This document shows positions 1 to 4,721 of a stretch of 5,911 nucleotides of DNA, in pieces. The notes below the pieces were generated by a model that was not told where the DNA came from, did no database searches, and worked only from the letters and a program-made list of their open reading frames with translations. Made by a program: the position numbers and the translations under genes. How positions within the stretch are numbered: position 1 is the stretch's first letter; each line of letters opens with the position of its first letter. Source of the stretch: SZUA-287 sp036397975 (lineage in GTDB: Bacteria > Bacteroidota > Ignavibacteria > UBA10030 > UBA6906); contig DASWHW010000048.1 in the NCBI GenBank assembly GCA_036397975.1, positions 1 to 5,911 of the forward strand. Reading direction: 5' to 3'.

Positions 1-105
1 ATGTCGTACTTCGCGCTTATTGTTGCATTTGCTGAAAAGTACCGCGAAGACGCCGGCATCGGGACAATTATTGCCCTTATGACTCCGTACACATTCACCT
101 TCCTC
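1..105 (+). repeat. Left arm of a 105-bp inverted repeat
   Basis: Bases 1-105 are the reverse complement of 306-410, with a single mismatch (position 98, paired with 313). Identity stops abruptly at 105/106: the next bases do not match the sequence inward of 306. The repeat may continue left of the window. Because the right arm is the coding sequence of a complete transporter gene, this arm is the copy. The sharp edge and near-identity fit a recent rearrangement or a chimeric fold-back join during library preparation or assembly, rather than an old paralogue, which would diverge gradually. Confidence 0.95.
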
Positions 106-132
106 TTAATGGTCCGAATCTTCCTCCCGTAG
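1..132 (+). pseudogene. Inverted, truncated fragment of the abgT-like transporter gene
   Basis: Read on the plus strand from base 1, this is an open frame of 43 codons ending in TAG at 130-132. Its first 35 codons match transporter residues 451-485 (starting MSYFALIVAF), with one replacement, Ile to Thr at codon 33, caused by the mismatch at base 98. After codon 35 the frame leaves the homologous region and reads eight unrelated residues before the stop. The ATG at base 1 is an internal methionine of the family (Met450-Ser451 region of the intact copy), so it is not evidence of a gene start. The fragment would lack the final hydrophobic segment and the conserved C-terminal PVGPG stretch. If the join is real, this is the 3' remnant of a second, convergent copy. 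If it is an assembly artefact, the feature does not exist in the genome. No function is proposed. Confidence 0.4.
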
Positions 133-207
133 TTTTTTCAAAACATATTCTGTGTTGAAGCGCAGCAGTGCATAGGCTTCGCTGGTGTTGGCTGGAGTAA
201 GGCCCAT
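106..207 (-). CDS. Possible 33-residue ORF directly after the transporter gene
   Basis: An ATG at 207-205 opens a 33-codon frame that stops at TAA 108-106, five bases after the transporter's TAG. The product begins MGLTPANTSEAYALLRF and ends in a charged tail (LKKLREEDSDH). It has a predicted-helix look, with no signal peptide or membrane segment. The nearest upstream purine-rich stretch, TAGGTAGA, is a weak ribosome binding site, and translation could be coupled to termination of the preceding gene. The stop codon sits exactly at the edge of the inverted repeat (105/106), so the natural 3' end of this frame may have been lost and the gene could be longer in the real genome. I do not recognise a family. 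It may equally be non-coding sequence. Confidence 0.3.
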   Translation of the reverse strand: MGLTPANTSEAYALLRFNTEYVLKKLREEDSDH

Positions 208-212
208 TCTAC

Positions 213-1757
213 CTACGGAACCGGCACAGGCAAATAAAGCCCGGCCCCAGGTCCGACTGGAATCCCCAATAACATCCAGAGAATGAGAAAAAGAATCCAA
301 CCAACGAGGAAGATGAATGTGTACGGAGTCATAAGGGCAATAATTGTCCCGATGCCGGCGTCTTCGCGGTACTTTTCAGCAAATGCAACAATAAGCGCGA
401 AGTACGACATCATGGGAGTGACAAGGTTCGTACAGCTGTCACCGATGCGGTAGGCTGCCTGTGTCAACTCGGGTGTATATCCGAGGAGCATAAACATTGG
501 GACGAATATCGGCGCCATGATTGCCCACTTTGCAGAGGCGCTTCCCATGAACATATTCATCATCGCGGCGACAACGACAAATGCCACAATCAACGGTATT
601 CCGGTTAATCCAATGGACTTCAGAAACTCCGCTCCCTGGATTGCCGTGATAAGTCCAACATTTGTCCAGGAGAAGTACGCGACGAATTGGGCGGCAAAGA
701 AAACAAGAACAATATAGACGCCGAGTCCCTTCATCGACTTTCCCATGGAATTGATGACATCGGTGTCGTTCTTAAGCGACTTCGTCACGAATCCATACAC
801 AACTCCGGGGACAAAGAACACAACAAAGATGATTGTCACGATTCCCTTGAGGAAGGGGGAATGTAATACGCCACCAGTTTCGGGGTCGCGCAGAAATCCC
901 CATTCAGGCACAACGCTGAGTGCAAGTATTATGACCAGAACAAGAGAGGAGAGGCCAGCCATCCTAAGGCCCTTCTTTTCTAAGGACGAAAGCTTATCCA
1001 TGCTGACGCCGGTTTGGTCTCCTTTGTAAGCGCCGAGTCGCGGCTCCACAATCTTTTCAGTGACCCAGGATCCCATGGCTGTCACCAAAAACGTTGAGGC
1101 AACCATGAAGTAATAATTCGCTGCCGGGTTGACCAAATAGGAGGGATCGATAATTCGAGCGACTTCCTGTGTGATTCCGGAAAGAAGTGGATCGACCGTT
1201 CCGAGAACAAGGTTCGCGCTATACCCACCTGAAACACCTGCGAATGCGGCTGCGAGACCGGCTAACGGGTGCCGGCCAACCGCCATAAAAATAATGGCTG
1301 CGAGGGGAATGAGAATAACATATCCTGCTTCCGAGGCGGCGTTGGACAACACCCCGCTGAACACGACTACAAGCGTAATGAGCCTTCGCGGGGCGGAAAG
1401 CACGAGTGCTCGAAGAGCCGAAGAAAGGAGACCTGATCCTTCCGCCACGCCTACCCCTAACATTGCCACAAGTACCGTTCCGAGGGGAACGAATGAGGTG
1501 AAGTTCGTCACCATCGTGGTAATTATTCTTCGTAAACCATCTCCGTTCAACAGGCTTATCGCGACGATTTCTTTTCCTGTGGACGGGTGGGTTGCCACAA
1601 ACCCTATCCCTTCGAGCAGCGCGGAGCCTAAGATAACCGCAAAGGCAAACAGGCCAAACAAAGTCGCCGGATGTGGCAGTTTGTTTCCTACCCACTCTAC
1701 AAAGTCGAGAATACGATAGAGTAGGCTTTTCTTCTGGACTTGAGATTCCACTGTCAT
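213..1757 (-). CDS. abgT: AbgT-family transporter (p-aminobenzoyl-glutamate / antimetabolite type)
   Basis: A 514-residue polytopic inner-membrane protein, close to the usual ~500-residue length of the AbgT family (E. coli AbgT, Neisseria MtrF, Alcanivorax YdaH). Characterised members take up p-aminobenzoyl-glutamate or are reported to export sulfonamides, driven by an ion gradient. Visible family features include the N-terminal HPATLFG (29-35), NFTSFVPLGTVLVAMLGVG (85-103), SNAASEAGYV (138-147), the VDP motif with Asp189, NPAANYYFM (210-218), GSASAKWAIMAP (405-416) and YRIGDSCTNLVTP (436-448). Asn401, Trp411, Pro429, Arg437 and Asp440 line up by spacing with the substrate-path residues described for YdaH and MtrF. 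The C-terminus PVGPGAGLYLP is typical, so the gene is complete. The ATG at 1757 is the only reasonable start, because an in-frame TAA lies at 1790-1788. The direction of transport and the true substrate cannot be read from sequence, so the symbol denotes the family only. The gene is divergent from the kinase gene. Confidence 0.93.
   Translation of the reverse strand: MTVESQVQKKSLLYRILDFVEWVGNKLPHPATLFGLFAFAVILGSALLEGIGFVATHPSTGKEIVAISLLNGDGLRRIITTMVTNFTSFVPLGTVLVAMLGVGVAEGSGLLSSALRALVLSAPRRLITLVVVFSGVLSNAASEAGYVILIPLAAIIFMAVGRHPLAGLAAAFAGVSGGYSANLVLGTVDPLLSGITQEVARIIDPSYLVNPAANYYFMVASTFLVTAMGSWVTEKIVEPRLGAYKGDQTGVSMDKLSSLEKKGLRMAGLSSLVLVIILALSVVPEWGFLRDPETGGVLHSPFLKGIVTIIFVVFFVPGVVYGFVTKSLKNDTDVINSMGKSMKGLGVYIVLVFFAAQFVAYFSWTNVGLITAIQGAEFLKSIGLTGIPLIVAFVVVAAMMNMFMGSASAKWAIMAPIFVPMFMLLGYTPELTQAAYRIGDSCTNLVTPMMSYFALIVAFAEKYREDAGIGTIIALMTPYTFIFLVGWILFLILWMLLGIPVGPGAGLYLPVPVP
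306..410 (-). repeat. Right arm of the inverted repeat, within the transporter gene
   Basis: This segment encodes transporter residues 450-484 or thereabouts and is the original of the inverted copy at 1-105. The loop between the arms is 200 bases: it holds the last part of the transporter gene and 107 bases of downstream sequence. The arms are too far apart and too coding-constrained to act as a terminator. Confidence 0.95.
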
Positions 1758-1762
1758 TCGGT

Positions 1763-1781
1763 GGAGAAACTCTCCTTCCTT
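1763..1781 (-). promoter_or_regulatory. Ribosome binding site of the transporter gene, overlapping a small hairpin
   Basis: Read on the minus strand, AAGGAAGGAGA lies at 1781-1771, a strong Shine-Dalgarno-like tract. The GGAGA part is 13 bases from the ATG, which is long. It is also half of a perfect 5-bp stem (GGAGA-gtt-TCTCC, 1775-1763). Folding would bury GGAGA and bring the upstream AAGGA closer to the start codon, or would dampen initiation. Which of these happens is inference. Confidence 0.55.
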
Positions 1782-1784
1782 CGT

Positions 1785-1790
1785 ATATTA
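1785..1790 (-). promoter_or_regulatory. Candidate -10 element for the transporter gene
   Basis: The minus strand reads TAATAT at 1790-1785, close to a TATAAT consensus. Transcription would start near 1778, giving a leader of about 20 bases that still contains the ribosome binding site. The hexamer at the expected -35 distance (GTCGTT, 1813-1808) is a poor match, so this is a weak call. Confidence 0.25.
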
Positions 1791-1938
1791 GAAATTCTCG
1801 GTGGGGTAACGACCTCAGGCGGGCCTCAAAGCTCGTTCAAGAAGTCAATCATCTGTGAAAAAGTCAAGAATTCTCTGTCTCAGCTTTGCAAATTATGACC
1901 GGACCTCACGGGATTGTTCACCGGAGTCTCCTAATTGC

Positions 1939-1969
1939 TTGACATTGCAAAGAAGAACCACTAACTTTT
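1939..1969 (+). promoter_or_regulatory. Candidate promoter for the kinase-lipoprotein-barrel operon
   Basis: A perfect TTGACA lies at 1939-1944, followed after 17 bases by TAACTTTT (1962-1969). The second element is a poor match to TATAAT but matches all but the last base of TAnnTTTG, the -7 element used by the primary sigma factor of Bacteroidota. This is the best plus-strand promoter-like pair in the intergenic region. Transcription would start near 1975. Confidence 0.4.
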
Positions 1970-2131
1970 CGTCACTGTTGGCGCAATCGGTCAACAAGCC
2001 TCTCAAACGGTGCAACACCAATAGCTTTTCTTTTCGGCCATCAACTGCATGGAATTCTGTTCTGTGTTTGATTCTCGCTCCGGTTTTTTGAAAACAAGTT
2101 TCTTGAAATCTCCGACCCGTTCGGTGTTTGC

Positions 2132-4180
2132 TTGAAGAAAATCGGCAAATACGAAGTCCGCGAAGAGTTGGGCCGAGGCGGAATGGGAGTGGTCTATCGC
2201 GCTTATGACTCCATGATTGATCGGGAGGTTGCAATCAAGGTCATTTCTGAACTGGCCCTTGAACACGCGGAAATCAAGGAGCGGTTCTATCGCGAAGCAC
2301 GAACTGCCGGGCGACTTTCCCACGATAATATCACTGTTGTCTACGATGTCGGCGAATCGGACGGTAAGCCATACATCGTAATGGAATATCTTACCGGCAA
2401 AGATCTTCGTTCGCTGATGGATAGCGGCATCGAGTTCTCTCTTCCGGAAAGATTGGATTGTGCCTACCAGGTGTGCCGCGCGCTCGCCTATTCTCATTCA
2501 AGAGATATTATCCATCGCGATATCAAACCTGGCAACGTCCGCATCTTGGATGACGGCAAGGTGAAGATCATGGACTTCGGCATTGCCAAGCCGATGTCCA
2601 GCAACCTCACTTCTACCGGCCAGGTAATGGGCACTCCGTTCTACATGTCTCCCGAGCAAATCCGTGGCCACAAGGTGGACAAACGATCGGATATGTTTTC
2701 CTTCGGCGTGCTCTTCTACGAAATGCTCACCAACAAATTACCTTTCACCGGCGACCAAGCGATGTCCGTCATGTTCAAGATTGTGCATGAAGAACCTGAG
2801 GCGATGGAGAATCTTGATCCCCGCTTTGCCGATGGCTTAAAAGCGATTGTTTTGAAATCCCTCCAGAAAAAGCCCGATGACCGTTACCAGTACTTCGATG
2901 AAGTGGCGGCAGATCTCGACGGGATCCTGAATGAGTTGCGGGGGGAAGCGCGTGAAAAGCAAATGCAGAACAGGTCCAAGGCGATCAAGCTCTTGCAGGA
3001 AAGTGAAGCTCTTCTTAAGAAAAGCAGCTTCCAAAAGGCGATCGAATTTGCACAGAGGGCGAAAAGTCTTGACCCGAATAACTCCCAGATCCTCAAAATG
3101 ATAGGGCAGATCCAGGAGGCCGAGAGGAAAGAAGAGCAGCGCAAGCTTCTGGAGAAAAAAATCGCCGAAGCGAAAAAGCAATTCCAAGAGAAGGATTTCG
3201 ACGGAGCGTTGCGGTCCGTGCATGAGGCTTTGAAGCTGTCGTCAAAACACGAAGAGGCTGAACGGCTGAAAGGGGAAATCGAAAAGGCGCGGAACGAGCA
3301 TGAGGAAGAGGTGCGCGTGGCAAGTCTGCTCTCGCAGGCGCGCGATGCGATGGCACGTCAGGAATATGAAAAAATTGATGAGTGTATTGAAAAGATTCTC
3401 AAGCTTCGACCGAAGGAGAAGGAAGCAACGAAGCTTCGCGATGAAGTTGCCGCCGCACGGAAAGCAGCCGCGGCGTCTATCAGCAAGAGGGATAAAATTG
3501 ATGCCCTCTGGCACGATGCAACGGAGTTGTTTAACCGAAAGGATTACAAGCAGTCGGTTGTTAAGCTGAAAGAACTCGTGGAGCTTGCTCCGGGAAACCT
3601 TCAGGCATGGAAACTTCTCGAGATTGCAAGAACAGAAGTGGAAGGGAATGAAACGCGAGTGATGACGCCCGCGAAAAATGCACCGAAAGAATCCGGGGAG
3701 ACCGTTGTTCTTGACAGGCCTTTCGAAGAGACCCGTCCGTTTGAGCATCGTGAGCAAAAGGAGCGGAAACCAAAAGTGGAGCCACCGCCGAAGAGAGTTC
3801 GCACCAGGGAACCCCGACGAAGTGGAAAGGCTCTCTATGTCGTGCTCGCAGCAGTCGGATTGCTCGTTGGTGCATACATTGGCTATGTAATTATCAATCC
3901 TTCTGCTCATGTCTCCGGCGGCTCTGTCTCCATCAACGCTCTTCCCTGGGCGGAAGTAACAAAGATCGAGTCGAGCGACGGACAGATAATTTCCATCGAA
4001 GAGAAGTTGCTTACACCCTGCAGGCTCTCATTGCCTGCCGGTCGGTACAAGGTACACCTGTCCAATCCCGATTATCATTCTTCCCTTGTGGTGTCTGTGA
4101 CCGTGCAAGAGGAGCAGAATACTGTCGTGAAGGAGACAATGCCGGGATTCGACTACGAACAAGTTCTCACAACATTTTAA
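2132..4180 (+). CDS. Transmembrane Ser/Thr protein kinase with TPR-like repeats and PEGA-like domain
   Basis: A 682-residue protein. Residues 7-266 are a complete Hanks-type kinase domain: glycine loop GRGGMG (14-19), VAIK lysine Lys36, helix-C Glu55, HRDIKPGN (128-135, catalytic Asp130), DFG (148-150), SPE (173-175) and Asp187. No catalytic residue is missing. Arg129 makes it an RD kinase, so activation-loop phosphorylation is expected; Thr160, Ser161, Thr162 and Thr168 are candidates. Residues 284-502 hold four helical TPR-like repeats. A basic, proline-rich linker (545-566) leads to one membrane helix (567-588). Residues 597-665 look like a PEGA domain, with TPCRLSLPAGRYKV (628-641) as the signature. 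The basic linker implies a cytoplasmic kinase and a periplasmic C-terminus. The start is TTG at 2132: an in-frame stop lies at 2069-2071, no ATG or GTG lies between, and the first ATG (inside the glycine loop) would destroy ATP binding. It probably heads an operon with the two following genes. Signal and targets are unknown. Confidence 0.93.
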   Translation: MKKIGKYEVREELGRGGMGVVYRAYDSMIDREVAIKVISELALEHAEIKERFYREARTAGRLSHDNITVVYDVGESDGKPYIVMEYLTGKDLRSLMDSGIEFSLPERLDCAYQVCRALAYSHSRDIIHRDIKPGNVRILDDGKVKIMDFGIAKPMSSNLTSTGQVMGTPFYMSPEQIRGHKVDKRSDMFSFGVLFYEMLTNKLPFTGDQAMSVMFKIVHEEPEAMENLDPRFADGLKAIVLKSLQKKPDDRYQYFDEVAADLDGILNELRGEAREKQMQNRSKAIKLLQESEALLKKSSFQKAIEFAQRAKSLDPNNSQILKMIGQIQEAERKEEQRKLLEKKIAEAKKQFQEKDFDGALRSVHEALKLSSKHEEAERLKGEIEKARNEHEEEVRVASLLSQARDAMARQEYEKIDECIEKILKLRPKEKEATKLRDEVAAARKAAAASISKRDKIDALWHDATELFNRKDYKQSVVKLKELVELAPGNLQAWKLLEIARTEVEGNETRVMTPAKNAPKESGETVVLDRPFEETRPFEHREQKERKPKVEPPPKRVRTREPRRSGKALYVVLAAVGLLVGAYIGYVIINPSAHVSGGSVSINALPWAEVTKIESSDGQIISIEEKLLTPCRLSLPAGRYKVHLSNPDYHSSLVVSVTVQEEQNTVVKETMPGFDYEQVLTTF

Positions 4181-4203
4181 TTGTTCTTCATACACGATGA
4201 TTT

Positions 4204-4208
4204 GGAGG
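4204..4208 (+). promoter_or_regulatory. Ribosome binding site of the lipoprotein gene
   Basis: A perfect GGAGG lies four bases before the ATG at 4213. It fixes that start and shows that this organism uses Shine-Dalgarno initiation, in contrast to the kinase gene upstream, which has no such site. Confidence 0.75.
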
Positions 4209-4212
4209 CCTT

Positions 4213-4695
4213 ATGTCCCCTCTTTCAAAGAGTTTCATTTTCATTCCGGGTCTGCTGGCGATGCTGTTGATCGGGGGATGTGAAACCGATGGGATCCCAA
4301 CAACCCCTTCGGCACCCTTCAACTTGACCCGTTTGTCAATTACCCGGAACGTCACGCCAGCGACGAACACGGTGCTTGCAAAAAATCAGTCGGTGACCTT
4401 CAATATTGAAGTGGCGTACGCGGTGGGCGCACCGGAGGATTCGAACCTGGCCGCGCTCACCGTCTCATTGGATTTTGACATGGTCGATGAGAACGGAAAC
4501 TTCGTCCAGGAGATCGGCGGTGTTCCTGACTTTTCAACTTCAGTAACCGCAAGCTCGAGCACTGAATCCCACAGTGTCACAATTTTCACTCCAAATCCCT
4601 CTTCCGGAACAACACGTTTTGTGCGCATCCTCGCTCTCATTTCGTCCGGTTCCAGAATTGTCGGAGGCGAAATTAGATTCTGGCCTCTTCAATAA
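4213..4695 (+). CDS. Small lipoprotein of unknown function
   Basis: A 160-residue protein with a type II signal peptide: Lys6 near the N-terminus, a hydrophobic core (about 8-20) and the lipobox LIGGC, with lipidated Cys23. The mature sequence starts CETDGIP. The residue after Cys is Glu, not Asp, so the classical inner-membrane retention signal of enterobacteria is absent, although sorting rules differ between phyla. After a Pro/Thr-rich linker (26-35), the remainder alternates polar and hydrophobic residues, as in a beta-sandwich (for example SVTFNIEVAYAV and LTVSLDFDMVDENG), and ends GGEIRFWPLQ. No cysteine occurs after Cys23 and I see no catalytic motif. The family is not recognised. The gene lies 32 bases after the kinase stop and 26 bases before the barrel gene, so all three are probably co-transcribed. 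Plausible roles are accessory subunit, ligand sensor or adhesin-like domain, but none is demonstrated. Confidence 0.85.
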   Translation: MSPLSKSFIFIPGLLAMLLIGGCETDGIPTTPSAPFNLTRLSITRNVTPATNTVLAKNQSVTFNIEVAYAVGAPEDSNLAALTVSLDFDMVDENGNFVQEIGGVPDFSTSVTASSSTESHSVTIFTPNPSSGTTRFVRILALISSGSRIVGGEIRFWPLQ

Positions 4696-4710
4696 TACTT
4701 CGTCAACAAA

Positions 4711-4715
4711 AAGGA
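4711..4715 (+). promoter_or_regulatory. Ribosome binding site of the barrel-protein gene
   Basis: AAGGA lies six bases before the ATG at 4722, an optimal spacing. It supports that start, which directly precedes a signal peptide. Confidence 0.65.
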
Positions 4716-4721
4716 TCTGAA

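Larger units (their letters stand above)
1758..2131. other. Divergent intergenic region between transporter and kinase genes
   Basis: This region has 374 bases with no convincing gene. A 78-codon plus-strand frame at 1855-2091 has no recognisable domain and an unlikely composition. The region holds the transporter's leader, a candidate plus-strand promoter near 1939-1969, two direct copies of AAGTCAA (1842-1848 and 1861-1867, 19 bases apart), and two copies of TTGCAAA-like words (near 1886 and 1945). From the candidate promoter to the kinase start there would be a leader of roughly 155 bases. I found no obvious terminator-antiterminator pair or known riboswitch motif in it by eye. Confidence 0.6.

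Noticed and set aside
157..180. Possible terminator hairpin after the transporter gene (GAAGC...GCTTC)
   Set aside because: The stem is only 5 bp with a 14-base loop and no U-tract follows on the minus strand. It also lies inside the small ORF.
1..410. Inverted repeat as a mobile-element terminus
   Set aside because: The right arm is internal coding sequence of a conserved transporter, no transposase is present, and no target-site duplication is visible. The arms are a duplication, not element ends.
1171..1719. 182-codon plus-strand ORF opposite the transporter gene
   Set aside because: It lies fully antisense to a complete gene with strong family motifs. Its product is rich in Pro, Arg, Thr and Ala with no domain, typical of a shadow frame.
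1855..2091. 78-codon plus-strand ORF in the intergenic region
   Set aside because: It has no Shine-Dalgarno site and a Ser/Arg/Asn/Cys-rich composition with no domain or signal sequence, and it runs through the best promoter candidate. Most likely it is chance.
3242..3910. 222-codon minus-strand ORF opposite the kinase
   Set aside because: It is antisense to the TPR-like and membrane region of a clearly real gene. Its Phe/Leu/Cys/Arg-rich composition mirrors the Glu/Lys-rich sense strand.
4181..4212. Terminator between kinase and lipoprotein genes
   Set aside because: The 32-base gap has no GC-rich stem followed by a T-run. Close spacing and a good ribosome site favour co-transcription.
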